Assembly: GCA_018660305.1 (NCBI GenBank)
Contig: JABJKO010000278.1
Coordinates: 1 to 24,242, forward strand
Direction of reading: 5' to 3'
DNA length: 24,242 bases
Origin: Rhodospirillaceae bacterium
Lineage (GTDB): Bacteria; Pseudomonadota; Alphaproteobacteria; MPNO01; UBA2964
Below are positions 6,025 through 14,805 of this stretch, in pieces. Position 1 is the stretch's first letter. Every line of letters starts with the position of its first letter. The notes under the pieces were generated by a model that was not told the DNA's origin, searched no databases, and saw only the letters and a list, made by a program, of their open reading frames with translations. The position numbers and the translations under genes are program-made.

Positions 6025-6912
6025 TTAAAGGCTGATCGCCTTTGCCGCGCGGGCTGCTTTTAACGCCCGGGCCAGGGCGCAGAATTCTTCCACGGAGAGT
6101 GTTTCAGCGCGGAGGTCGGGGCGGATGCCGGCCGCCTCCAGCAGGGGCAGGGCGTCCACATCGAGGCTCCTGAGGGCCGAGCGCAGCATCTTGCGCCGTT
6201 GTCCAAAGGCCGCCGCCGTTATGGCCTCAACATCCTTGAATTCCGCCGGCGCCAGCGGCTCCTGTCTCGGCGTAAGCTGGATCACCGTCGACTGCACCTT
6301 GGGCGGCGGCACGAAGGCCTGGGCCGGGATATCGAACAGCCGTCGCACGTCGCACAGCCATTGCGTGATGACGCTGAGACGGCCGAAGCCCGATGCGCCC
6401 GGCGGGGCCAGGATCCGGTCGGCGACTTCCTTCTGGAACATCAGGGTCATTGACTGGATACCGGCAAGATCGCGCAGCCAGTCGATGAGCAGCCGGGTTC
6501 CGATGTTGTAGGGCAGGTTGGCGACGATGATACAGGGTTCATCCGTACCCGCCGCCGCGGCGGGATTGACTGTCAGCGCGTCTGCCTCGACGATTTCCAG
6601 GCGTTCGGGATAGGCGGCGGTCAATATTCCCAGAGCTTCTATGCAGCGCGCATCCCGTTCGATAGCGACAATTCTTTTCGCGTCCGATTCAAGCAGCGAC
6701 CGGGTCAGCCCTCCGGGGCCCGGTCCGATTTCCACCACCGTTCTGCCGGTCAGCGGCCCGGCTTCCCGCGCGATGCGCCGCGTCAAATTCAGATCGAACA
6801 AAAAATGCTGGCCCAGGGACCGGCGGGCGCCGAGACCGTACTGCGCGATGATCTCACGAAGCGGCGGAAGGGTGACGGCGGTGGGGGCGTCGGACGCCGG
6901 GTCAGGCGACAC
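6025..6912 (-). CDS. rsmA: 16S rRNA (adenine(1518)-N6/adenine(1519)-N6)-dimethyltransferase
   Basis: RsmA (KsgA) dimethylates two adjacent adenines in the 3' hairpin of 16S rRNA with S-adenosylmethionine, late in 30S assembly. With a GTG start at 6912 it has 295 residues. It shows LGQHFLFD (33-40), the SAM-binding loop EIGPGPGGLT (61-70), the catalytic NLPYN (132-136) and the full C-terminal helical domain. The longer open frame up to 7050 lies inside pdxA, so the GTG is preferred; it overlaps the pdxA end by 11 bp and implies translational coupling. The last residues (ISL) differ from those of the duplicate at 2802 (KTP), because homology ends at 6036. The 3' end of this otherwise complete gene therefore appears to come from the inserted DNA. 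Confidence 0.93.
   Translation of the reverse strand: MSPDPASDAPTAVTLPPLREIIAQYGLGARRSLGQHFLFDLNLTRRIAREAGPLTGRTVVEIGPGPGGLTRSLLESDAKRIVAIERDARCIEALGILTAAYPERLEIVEADALTVNPAAAAGTDEPCIIVANLPYNIGTRLLIDWLRDLAGIQSMTLMFQKEVADRILAPPGASGFGRLSVITQWLCDVRRLFDIPAQAFVPPPKVQSTVIQLTPRQEPLAPAEFKDVEAITAAAFGQRRKMLRSALRSLDVDALPLLEAAGIRPDLRAETLSVEEFCALARALKAARAAKAISL
6036..6496. repeat. Long direct repeat: rsmA 3' part, copy at 2813-3117
   Basis: This part of intact rsmA is repeated in the same orientation at 2813-3117, where 156 bp are missing. The two copies bracket 3118-6035, the chemoreceptor segment. The mismatches are scattered and mostly conservative, suggesting an old duplication or an rsmA segment from a related strain. 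Confidence 0.9.
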
Positions 6913-7945
6913 GGCGATCCGGGTTCGTTGTATGCCGGCGTGCCGCGCAGGCCTGCGCCAGATCCAGCGCGGCCATAAAGCTCGCCGGGTTGGCCTGTCC
7001 GGTTCCCGCGATATCCAGCGCGGTGCCATGATCCGGCGACGTGCGCACATAGGGCAGGCCGAGGGTCATATTGACGCCGCCGTCGAAATCGATGGTCTTG
7101 AGGGGGATCAGTGCCTGATCGTGATACATGCACAGCACCGCGTCGTAATGCTGCCGGGCGCCGGCGTGAAAAAGCGTATCGGCAGGGAACGGCCCGGTAA
7201 CCGACAACCCGTCGGATTGGAGTTGCGCGACGGCGGGGGCAATGATGTCGATTTCCTCGCGGCCGAGATGCCCGTCTTCGCCGGCATGGGGATTGAGACC
7301 GGCAACGGCGATACGGGGCTTCTCAATGCCGAAATCATGGCTCAATGCCGCCGCTGTCGAGCGCCCGCAATGGACGATCGCCTCCGTGGTCAGGCTGGCG
7401 ACGGCTTCGCTGAGCGAGAGATGAATGCTGACCGGGACTACACGAAGAGAATCACAGGCGAGCATCATCACCGGCGGTGACGTCATTTTTGCCCGGTCCG
7501 CGAGATATTCCGTATGGCCGGGATGCGAAAACCCGGCCTCATAGAGGGTGGATTTCTGAATTGGGTTGGTGACCATGGCCGCGGCATCGCCGGACGCGAC
7601 GAGATCCGCCGCCCGGTCGATGGATTGTATGACCGCCGCCGCCTGAGCCGTATCCGGTGTTCCCGGAATGGAGGGGACGGGCACAGTCAGTGGCAGGACA
7701 GGCACCGCGTCACCAAAGACCGCCTCGGCCGCCTGCGGCTCGCCTATGGGCGTCACCGCGCATTCCAGCCCGATTTGCTCGGCCAGGGCCTGAAGCCGGT
7801 TCGCATCGTCGATAAGAAAAAAGGCCGGTGTTTGTTTAGTGCGCCGGCTCCAGGCGAGCAGGGCAATTTCGCCACCGATGCCGGCCGGTTCTCCCATGGT
7901 GACCGCAATGGGATGAGACCCATTGTCGGAAGGCGCCACCGTCAT
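6902..7945 (-). CDS. pdxA: 4-hydroxythreonine-4-phosphate dehydrogenase
   Basis: PdxA oxidises 4-phospho-hydroxy-L-threonine with NAD(P)+ in the DXP-dependent route to pyridoxal 5'-phosphate. It has 347 residues. The N-terminal MGEPAGIG is at 17-24, GHTEYL at 143-148, LNPHAGE at 217-223, CMYHDQ at 272-277 and RTSPDHGTALD at 301-311. The likely metal-binding histidines are H175, H220 and H275, with the same 45- and 55-residue spacing as H166/H211/H266 of the E. coli enzyme. The ATG at 7945 overlaps the surA stop by 4 bp (ATGA), so the two are translationally coupled. The surA-pdxA-rsmA order is widespread in proteobacteria. Confidence 0.97.
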   Translation of the reverse strand: MTVAPSDNGSHPIAVTMGEPAGIGGEIALLAWSRRTKQTPAFFLIDDANRLQALAEQIGLECAVTPIGEPQAAEAVFGDAVPVLPLTVPVPSIPGTPDTAQAAAVIQSIDRAADLVASGDAAAMVTNPIQKSTLYEAGFSHPGHTEYLADRAKMTSPPVMMLACDSLRVVPVSIHLSLSEAVASLTTEAIVHCGRSTAAALSHDFGIEKPRIAVAGLNPHAGEDGHLGREEIDIIAPAVAQLQSDGLSVTGPFPADTLFHAGARQHYDAVLCMYHDQALIPLKTIDFDGGVNMTLGLPYVRTSPDHGTALDIAGTGQANPASFMAALDLAQACAARRHTTNPDRRVA

Positions 7946-9213
7946 ACGCGGAGATCCACAATCGCCTTGGAACGCAGGTCCCGCAAATATCTTCGTGCCA
8001 GAACCTCTACACGGTCACCTTCCAGCTTTTGCTTTATGGCCTTACGAGAGGGCAAATTGCCAGCCGGCTCCTTGCGGTCACAGACCATCAGGACCGCCAT
8101 GCCACGGCCCGTCCGGACTGGCGGGCTTGCCTTTCCGACGGCGAGTGTCGTCACGGCCTTGCGAATGGTCTGGGACAAGTCACCCAGCCGAAGCTTGCCG
8201 AGCTTTGCTTCGCCTTGGGCGTTGGTTTCCTGAGCCGCGCGCGCATGATCCGTGCAGCCGGAGACCGTATCGGACAAAGTCTTGGCCAGGCTTAGCTGAA
8301 CTTTTATGTCGGAGGCGGACGATGCCTTGTCCAGAGGAAGCAGGATTTGCTGCAGATCGACGACGATATCCTTCTCGGATCCCGCCAGAACTTTGCGCTT
8401 TTGCGTCATACGGTAAATCTGAATACCGCTGAGCGTTTTTATGGGACCGGCAATTTCACCCTTGCTCATGCTGGACGCGATTTTGCGCAAGGTGCTGTTC
8501 ATGGTCGCTTCCTGCAGCCACCCGAGATCGCCACCCACCGAGGCCGTTGCGGTCTGGGAAAACTGTCTGGCAACGGCCGCAAAATTGGCGCCGCGGCGCA
8601 TTTCGTCGGTCAGTCGCTGTGCGGTGCGAAGGACCTCTGTTTCCTGCTCCGGCGTGTCGAATGGCAATAATATTTCGGAAAGCCTGTACTCCATCTGACC
8701 TTTGCGCTTCTTTAACCGGTCGAGCGTTTCGTCAACTTCGTCATCGCTGACGTTTACGCGCGGGAAAAGGACGCGTCGCATGAGCTTTTGCCAGGCTATA
8801 CGTGCGCGAATCTGGTTAACCACGGAATCCTTGGGCAATCTTTGACGCTGGAGGTAGCTATCGAAGGCGCCCGGGCGCAGCTTGTTCTGGCGTTCAATGG
8901 AGGCGATGGCTCGCTTCATGTTCTTTTTGGAAACACGAATATTGCGCCGTTTCGCTTCCTGCATCTGCAGGCGCTCGTCGATCAGATTTCTCAGGACTTG
9001 TTGGGCGAGCCGCTGTTGCAGTTTGGGACTTGGACGCAATTTCGATGAGACAATGACGACCTGCATACGCGCCCGAAGGTCGTATTCCGACACAACGTCT
9101 TCATTGACGATCGCCGCGATGCGCTGAACGCTCTGGGCCGCCGCAAAATCAGGTATATGAATTGCGGCGAAAAACACCAGGGTGGCGAGTGTTGCTGTAA
9201 CCGTTTTCATCAT
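7942..9213 (-). CDS. surA: Periplasmic chaperone / peptidyl-prolyl isomerase SurA
   Basis: SurA escorts unfolded outer-membrane proteins, including LptD, across the periplasm. The 423-residue protein begins with a signal peptide (hydrophobic LATLVFFAAIHI, predicted cleavage near AAA-QS). The N-terminal SurA chaperone domain follows (IAAIVNEDVVSEYDL onward). Next is a parvulin domain (MEYRLSEILLP through GGDLGWL to GIQIYRM). A second region near DLQQILLPL looks like a degenerate second parvulin domain. The open frame starts with a TTG at 9216 and two ATGs; the first ATG (9213) was taken, though the ribosome site is weak. It lies downstream of lptD, its best-known client. Confidence 0.93.
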   Translation of the reverse strand: MMKTVTATLATLVFFAAIHIPDFAAAQSVQRIAAIVNEDVVSEYDLRARMQVVIVSSKLRPSPKLQQRLAQQVLRNLIDERLQMQEAKRRNIRVSKKNMKRAIASIERQNKLRPGAFDSYLQRQRLPKDSVVNQIRARIAWQKLMRRVLFPRVNVSDDEVDETLDRLKKRKGQMEYRLSEILLPFDTPEQETEVLRTAQRLTDEMRRGANFAAVARQFSQTATASVGGDLGWLQEATMNSTLRKIASSMSKGEIAGPIKTLSGIQIYRMTQKRKVLAGSEKDIVVDLQQILLPLDKASSASDIKVQLSLAKTLSDTVSGCTDHARAAQETNAQGEAKLGKLRLGDLSQTIRKAVTTLAVGKASPPVRTGRGMAVLMVCDRKEPAGNLPSRKAIKQKLEGDRVEVLARRYLRDLRSKAIVDLRV

Positions 9214-9299
9214 CAATCGAACAGATCAACATCCTGAAAATATTTGAATTTCGCGACTCTACCGGGTCAGGTTTGGCGACGCAATCACCGAGCTGTCAC

Positions 9300-11444
9300 T
9301 CAGGGACCGGCGGACGTTCCAACCTCACCCAAATTCTTGAAGGAGAGCCGGAGAAATATGGTTTCCGTGGGACGGACATCTCTGTCCTGAGTAAATGTTC
9401 GCGTGAAATCAAGCGACATCTTGAAGCAGTCGCAGACATATTCGAGACGAAAATTATGTCTGAGCGATTCGTCCAGTTCCAGATCACGCTGTGTCGATGC
9501 GCTGAAGGCCCATTCGTTGGTAATCTGGGATCTGAAGCCCGTTATAATTTCCTCTCGGTCGGTGAATTCGCCCGAACCGGTGCCCTGGCCAAAGAAAGAA
9601 TAATTTACGTTCAATTTGAACGCTTTAGGGCCAAGGCTGGCGGTCACTTCGTTGCGGCGTGGTGAGAAATCACCCTTGTCCAGGCGAAAGCGGTACTGAA
9701 TATTAAGTGGAAAGTTGGGCTTGATCGCAACGCGGCCGACAATGTCGGAAAAATGATCTTCCAGACCGGAATCGGTGCTGAAAGTGCTATCCCGCCGAAC
9801 CCGGTAGCTCTGCCCCACAAATGCAGACGTCGTGGCGGCCTGTCCGAACCATCCCATTTGCAGCCCATAATACAGCCGTTGTCCGCCTTCCACCCTGTCG
9901 ATGCCGGTAAAGCGATTGCGACTCAGGAGATTGGTGTCGTCGAATTCCAGATCCTGGCTGTCTTCATTGGGAACTTTATCGGGATTGCCCCCGTTGGGGC
10001 TGATCATGATACCGGCAACGGGTTCAAGTATCCGGGTGGAGCCTCCGGATGACTGGGCAAACGGGAATCGCCAGTCCAGGCCGATACGGGGAAATATTCT
10101 GCCCGTAAAGCCGTCAAGGGTGGTGCCCGGTGCCGCCCCATCGGCGACGACATCATCCACGAAATAGGCATCAGACTGCAGCGACGCATAGAGCCGGTAG
10201 ACTTCGCCGGTCGGCGCGATGTGGGGTAATTCCCATCCGCCCAGAAGCGATAGCCGGCGGCTGTCCGTGCCCGAAGTCCGTGTCAGGGAGAGGAAGTTGG
10301 CATCCAGTGTCCAGCGCCCGCCGCCACGACCGGGCTGGCCCAGGGCGCTATAGGACAGGAGGGGTGCGACGATCGGTGTTTCGCCTGTGTCATCGTCGGC
10401 GGCCAGGCCCCTCCAGTAATACGCCTCCGCGGCAGCATAGTTTTGGCCGCGAAACCCTTCCGCGAACAGATGGCTGGTCAACGTGTCAGGAGAGCGAAAT
10501 CCATAGCGTCTCAAATACGTGTCGTCCGACGCAAACTCGATATCAGCGCCGGTTCGCCATGTATCCGTCAGGTCGAACCGTGTCTTTGAAAATATGTGGC
10601 CGCGAATTTCCTTATTGCCAGTTTCGTCGCTGCCTCTTGTACCGCTGCCTTCGAACTCGAAACGTCCATTGGTGAACCGTTGCCTGTATTGGCCAGCGAG
10701 GACCGGGCCTTCGTCGGATGTGATGATGGGTCTGAGCGTGAGATCCTTATCCGGTGCGATGTTGATGTAGTAGGGGGTCTCCAGAGTAATGCCGAGTTGA
10801 GAATCCGAACCGTATCGCGGTGTTAAAAATCCGCTTTTGCGTTTCACCGTCGGGTCGGGGTGTGAAAGATAGGGTGTGTAAAATACCGGAACTCCGAAAA
10901 ACTCGAGAAAGGCGTCGCGATATTCGATGGTCTGTGCGGGCCTGTCATGGATGACTTTGACTGCCTTCAATTGCCAGATTGGCGGTCGGTTAGGTCCGAG
11001 ACAAGTGCGGCAGGGCGAGTACACGACTTTACGCATCTCGGTGACCTCGCCGCCGATCCGCCGGCCCCCGACGGCGGCAACGCGGGCGTTATCCGATAGT
11101 AAAATTCGGATATTCTGAATAACACCGTCTTTGAAATTGCCGGTCAGTTCCGCGTAGTCAGCGAACATTACATCGCCGGTCGGCTCCATCAGAACGATAT
11201 TGCCGGTCGCCTTCAGCGTGTCGGTCTTTTGATTGTAACTGATGGTGTCGGCGCGGAGGACACGGTCATTTTGCGTGATCTCCACATTGCCCCTGGCGAT
11301 GACTATTCCCAACTTGCGCTCATGGCGGAGTTGATCCGCTTTGAACAGCACGGGGTCGCCAGGCAAAGCGCTGTTTTTTTCCTGAGCGCCGGCAGGTGCG
11401 CCGGCCATCAAAAGAATAAGGAAAAGAGCGACCACGTAACGCAC
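9300..11444 (-). CDS. lptD: LPS-assembly protein LptD
   Basis: LptD is the outer-membrane beta-barrel that, with LptE, inserts lipopolysaccharide into the outer leaflet. The 714-residue protein has a signal peptide (about 1-20, AGAPAGAQ), then an OstA/LptA-like beta-jellyroll domain (about 30-130, LRADTISYNQKTDTLKATG), then a long barrel domain. Two cysteine clusters, C145/C148 (SPCRTC) and C671/C673 (VCDC), probably form the inter-domain disulfides needed for function. The start is GTG at 11444, 6 bp after the lptG stop; a purine stretch at the lptG end could be the ribosome site. It is cotranscribed with lptF and lptG, with surA following 86 bp downstream. Confidence 0.95.
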   Translation of the reverse strand: MRYVVALFLILLMAGAPAGAQEKNSALPGDPVLFKADQLRHERKLGIVIARGNVEITQNDRVLRADTISYNQKTDTLKATGNIVLMEPTGDVMFADYAELTGNFKDGVIQNIRILLSDNARVAAVGGRRIGGEVTEMRKVVYSPCRTCLGPNRPPIWQLKAVKVIHDRPAQTIEYRDAFLEFFGVPVFYTPYLSHPDPTVKRKSGFLTPRYGSDSQLGITLETPYYINIAPDKDLTLRPIITSDEGPVLAGQYRQRFTNGRFEFEGSGTRGSDETGNKEIRGHIFSKTRFDLTDTWRTGADIEFASDDTYLRRYGFRSPDTLTSHLFAEGFRGQNYAAAEAYYWRGLAADDDTGETPIVAPLLSYSALGQPGRGGGRWTLDANFLSLTRTSGTDSRRLSLLGGWELPHIAPTGEVYRLYASLQSDAYFVDDVVADGAAPGTTLDGFTGRIFPRIGLDWRFPFAQSSGGSTRILEPVAGIMISPNGGNPDKVPNEDSQDLEFDDTNLLSRNRFTGIDRVEGGQRLYYGLQMGWFGQAATTSAFVGQSYRVRRDSTFSTDSGLEDHFSDIVGRVAIKPNFPLNIQYRFRLDKGDFSPRRNEVTASLGPKAFKLNVNYSFFGQGTGSGEFTDREEIITGFRSQITNEWAFSASTQRDLELDESLRHNFRLEYVCDCFKMSLDFTRTFTQDRDVRPTETIFLRLSFKNLGEVGTSAGP

Positions 11445-11450
11445 AGGAAT

Positions 11451-12545
11451 TTATCCGTCTTCCATGTGAAACAGGACACCCGTCCCCAGCAGACACCCGA
11501 TGATTGCTGGGCTCCAGGCCGCGAGCAGTGCGGGAAGGCGTGCTGAAAGACCGAGCGCGTACACCACGTCGGAGGCAAAATAGATCATAAAGCCAGTGGC
11601 CACGCCCGCCGCTATGACAATAGTGGCGCCGCCACGACGCTGGGGCCGCAGCGTAAAGGCAGCGGCCAACAAGGCCATCGCGCAGAGCAGAAACGGGTCG
11701 GCGATCAGCGAATACCAGTAAATTCGATGTCGAAGACCTGAAAACCCAGCCTTTTCAAGTACCTCAATAAATCCAGGAAGGGCCCAGAATGACATGGTCT
11801 CAGGCCGGGCAAAACTATCCTGAATGTTTTCCCGAGTCAGATCTGTCGGAATTTGTATTGTCTTCAGATGCTGGAGCGGAATTTCCGGACCGGTCAACCG
11901 TGCCCTGCCCAGGAGCCATGTCTTGTCTTTCAAGCTGGCGCGGTCCGCGTCGAGACGTGAACTGAACCGGTTGTTTGCCTTAAATCGAAAGACGATAACC
12001 TTTTCAATGACCATTTTGGCCGGGTCGATTGCCGCGGCGTGGAGAATGTAGTGACCATCATTAGTATTCTGGCGCAGCCACAACCCTTCGCCTGAAATGG
12101 CGGCCAAACTGCTTTTCCCTTTGTCGTGCTTTGTTTCCAGCTGTTCGTAACGCAGCATCATCGCCGAGGCGAACGGGCTGTAGACTGTAATTTTTACGAT
12201 ACCGATCAAGGCGCTCAGAAGCAGAATGGGCAGGAGAAATTCCCAAGCGGAAATTCCGGCCGACCGGGCGACGACAAACTCGTTGTGCCTGTTGAGGCGC
12301 CAGAACGCCATCATGCCGCCGAACAGTACAGTGAAAGGGATGGCTTCCTGCGCCAGATGCGGCAGCTTGAACGCGGTCATCACCAGGACGCCCAGCAAGG
12401 AAATGTCTGTCGAACTGGCCGTCCGTCGCAGGTTCTCGACGGTGTCGATGAGGGCGATCAGAATCGTGATGCCGACGACAACGCTAAACCACCAAATCAG
12501 GAACTGGCGACCGACATAAGCGCCAAAGGTGGGATGAAGTCTCAT
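11451..12545 (-). CDS. lptG: LPS export ABC transporter permease LptG
   Basis: LptG is one of the two inner-membrane permeases of the LptB2FG transporter, which extracts LPS and passes it to LptC and LptA. The 364-residue protein has the YjgP/YjgQ layout: transmembrane helices in about the first 130 residues, a periplasmic beta-jellyroll domain (roughly 135-260), and three C-terminal helices (from YWYSLIADPFLLCAMALLAA). NEFVVARSAGIS matches the conserved cytoplasmic coupling segment. The start is ATG 12545, 11 bp after lptF. Assignment as LptG rather than LptF rests on order and on the N-terminal sequence. Confidence 0.93.
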   Translation of the reverse strand: MRLHPTFGAYVGRQFLIWWFSVVVGITILIALIDTVENLRRTASSTDISLLGVLVMTAFKLPHLAQEAIPFTVLFGGMMAFWRLNRHNEFVVARSAGISAWEFLLPILLLSALIGIVKITVYSPFASAMMLRYEQLETKHDKGKSSLAAISGEGLWLRQNTNDGHYILHAAAIDPAKMVIEKVIVFRFKANNRFSSRLDADRASLKDKTWLLGRARLTGPEIPLQHLKTIQIPTDLTRENIQDSFARPETMSFWALPGFIEVLEKAGFSGLRHRIYWYSLIADPFLLCAMALLAAAFTLRPQRRGGATIVIAAGVATGFMIYFASDVVYALGLSARLPALLAAWSPAIIGCLLGTGVLFHMEDG

Positions 12546-12556
12546 GTCCCGCCCCC

Positions 12557-13681
12557 TTAACCCTGGTCAGCGACAAGGCGCGCCGGGAAGCGGCGCTGAA
12601 GAAGGTGAGGGACGTTCAGTAGCCAAACCGCGGCAAGAGCGGGGATTAGGGGAATCAGATAAATCAGGAAAGCAATGTTGGGCTCTTTCTCTCCCAAATT
12701 CTTGAGCCCGAGCTGTGCAACCTGAACAATGAAGACGATCGCGATAGCGCTCAATATGCGCCACATTTGTCCGCGCCGGTTGAAGTCCCCCATTAACAAA
12801 AGTGCCAGGCTTACAAGTGTAAAACATAGGGGTAGCAGGGGCATGGAGAGCCTGTGGTGCCCTTCCATACGCAGTTTGTAGTAATACCCGATTGTCTTTG
12901 CCTGATCTTCCGAGAAAAACAGCTCGCTCAAGTACCGTTCGCGCGGTTCGCGCCATCGGTTCGGTATCCCCTGGGACGCGGTGTCCAGATCGAACGAATA
13001 GCGATCGAAATAGAGCAGCGATAGTCTGCCGTCCTTCTCGTCCACCTCCTGCCGGCTGCCGGTTACCAGCACGATACGGGGGCCGGTTTCGGCGGAGACG
13101 ATTGTCCCGCGTTCCGCCATCATCGTGACCGGCCGTTCCCTGTTCCTCGCGTCATGGACGATGATGCCGGATAGCCCGCCATCGTTCCCCCGGCTGCGCA
13201 CATAGACGGTGATGCCGCTCATGACATTGCTGAAAACACCTTCCTGCAACAGGACCGTTGGATGGGCATCGCGCAGCGTGTACTGCATGTCCTTGAAGGT
13301 TCTGTGGGAGGCGGGAATGAGATAAATCGTTAGAGTGTAGCAGGCGATCGTGACGAGACCGGCGAGTATGAGCGCAGGTTTTGACACGGCAAACTGACTG
13401 CACCCACCGGCGCGTAGGACCACGAGTTCGCCGTCGATCAGCAACCGGTTATAGACAAACACGACAGAGATGAACAAGGCGATCGGCAGGATGACACCCA
13501 GGAAGGTGGGCAGTAGCAGCATGGTGAAATAGAGAAACAACGGTGCTGAGAGGCCTCGGTTGATAATCATTTCGACAAAGCGAAGCGACTGGGTGAGCCA
13601 GACGACACCGGTAAGCGTCACGGTAATAAATACCGTTGTGGTGAGAAGCTGCCGGAATATATAGCGATCGATGCGTTTCAC
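12557..13681 (-). CDS. lptF: LPS export ABC transporter permease LptF
   Basis: LptF is the partner permease of LptG. The 374-residue protein opens with MKRIDRYIFRQLLTTTVF, the typical LptF start. It has N-terminal helices, the coupling segment DGELVVLRAGG, a periplasmic domain (about 125-265) and three C-terminal helices (LLPLCFTLVSLALLLMGDF onward). The start is GTG at 13681. It is the first gene of lptF-lptG-lptD-surA-pdxA-rsmA, so the main promoter should lie in 13682-13814. A TTGACC there lacks a convincing -10 box, so none is called. Confidence 0.93.
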   Translation of the reverse strand: MKRIDRYIFRQLLTTTVFITVTLTGVVWLTQSLRFVEMIINRGLSAPLFLYFTMLLLPTFLGVILPIALFISVVFVYNRLLIDGELVVLRAGGCSQFAVSKPALILAGLVTIACYTLTIYLIPASHRTFKDMQYTLRDAHPTVLLQEGVFSNVMSGITVYVRSRGNDGGLSGIIVHDARNRERPVTMMAERGTIVSAETGPRIVLVTGSRQEVDEKDGRLSLLYFDRYSFDLDTASQGIPNRWREPRERYLSELFFSEDQAKTIGYYYKLRMEGHHRLSMPLLPLCFTLVSLALLLMGDFNRRGQMWRILSAIAIVFIVQVAQLGLKNLGEKEPNIAFLIYLIPLIPALAAVWLLNVPHLLQRRFPARLVADQG

Positions 13682-13814
13682 GAATTTGAACTTGATTGGC
13701 GGTTAGGGTCGCGAGCCGCCCCAGTGAAGTGGCAAATCCAAAGTAAGGTCAAGTGCTCAGTGATCGCGCTGAGGGGCTCCGCCCCGTATTCATCCGGTTG
13801 ATCGTCGCTGTGGG

Positions 13815-14636
13815 TCATTTGGTGTCGTTCTTTGTTTCGTGCGCAGCGTCCATCGATTCGAGAATTTTTATATGTGTCAGCACGGGATACAGCGCGGAAA
13901 ACATGGCCAGCGCCATGCCATGCCAGCCCTCCTTGTACCCCCGCCGCTGAACATAGGATTTCAAAAACCGGCTGAAGAACCTTCGCGCCGTCGAAAAACA
14001 ATGGGGGATGTCGTTCTTGGCCAGCGCATCCGCCGCCGCCGCCGCGCTATAACGATTGAGCCGGGCATACATAGCGGTAATGTCTTCATCCACAAAGTGG
14101 TCGATATGCCCGTGCAGACGGCCTCTCTTGCCGTCGAGCACGATGGTGGGATGCACCAGCCCGGACTGCCACTGCTTCATGCCGCGACGAAACAACGCCG
14201 CCTTCGCGCCAATCCCGTTATAAGCCCCCCATCCATGCGCCACCCAGCGGCCGCCGATATAGTTTCTGAAAGGGATCACATAGTAATCCGCGTCATCGGA
14301 TTGTATCTGCGTTGCCACCTCCGCCGCCAGTTCCGCAGATATGCGCTCATCGGCGTCGAGCTCCAGAATCCAGTCACCGCCGCACTGGCTGATTCCGGTC
14401 ATGCGGCGCTCGCCTTCATCCACCCATGACCCGTCGATGATTTTGGCGCCGAGGCGTGCCGCTATGGTTGCACTGGCATCCGTCGAGCGGTCGAGAACCA
14501 CGATTATTTCGTCGGCGAAGGTTCCGCTGGTCAGGCAGTCCTCTAACTGACGTTCTTCATCGCGGGCAACAACAAGCAGTGAAAGTCTATTCGTGGTCAC
14601 GTAAATCCCCGTCGACCCTGCCCCGCCGGGCTCCAT
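13815..14636 (-). CDS. Glycosyltransferase family 2 (WaaE/KdtX-like)
   Basis: This 273-residue GT-A-fold glycosyltransferase has LSLLVVARDEERQLEDCL at the N-terminus, LDRSTD (48-53) and the metal/nucleotide-sugar motif LDADE (93-97) within DWILELDADERIS. This resembles enzymes that add a sugar to the LPS core (WaaE/KdtX). The middle segment (YYVIPFRNYIGGRW) and the basic C-terminal amphipathic part (YVQRRGYKEGWHG) are typical of the group. ATG 14636 is used; a GTG at 14600 with GGGGAT upstream is a credible alternative that begins right before the conserved part. The gene ends 133 bp from lptF, in the same direction, and is the first of the glycan block. The sugar donor and acceptor are unknown. 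Confidence 0.82.
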   Translation of the reverse strand: MEPGGAGSTGIYVTTNRLSLLVVARDEERQLEDCLTSGTFADEIIVVLDRSTDASATIAARLGAKIIDGSWVDEGERRMTGISQCGGDWILELDADERISAELAAEVATQIQSDDADYYVIPFRNYIGGRWVAHGWGAYNGIGAKAALFRRGMKQWQSGLVHPTIVLDGKRGRLHGHIDHFVDEDITAMYARLNRYSAAAAADALAKNDIPHCFSTARRFFSRFLKSYVQRRGYKEGWHGMALAMFSALYPVLTHIKILESMDAAHETKNDTK

Positions 14637-14805
14637 CGTGCTGCCTGCATGCCTCGATCCATGAAATTAGCTTGTGCCCGTCCACGTCATTACTCTATTT
14701 CAGGTGGGGTGTTTCTATGCCATCCCGGAGTCAAAAGCATCGATTTGTTGGTTGCGTCGATGTCGCGATCCATAAACACAATAAGCGAGCCACGGAAATT
14801 GCCCC

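Noticed and set aside
6913..7050. N-terminal extension of rsmA into pdxA
   Set aside because: The added residues are Arg/Trp/Pro-rich shadow of the pdxA C-terminus and lie outside normal RsmA length.
13768..13790. GGGGC-TCC-GCCCC hairpin between lptF and the glycosyltransferase as a terminator
   Set aside because: The stem is only 5 bp and no T-run follows on either strand.
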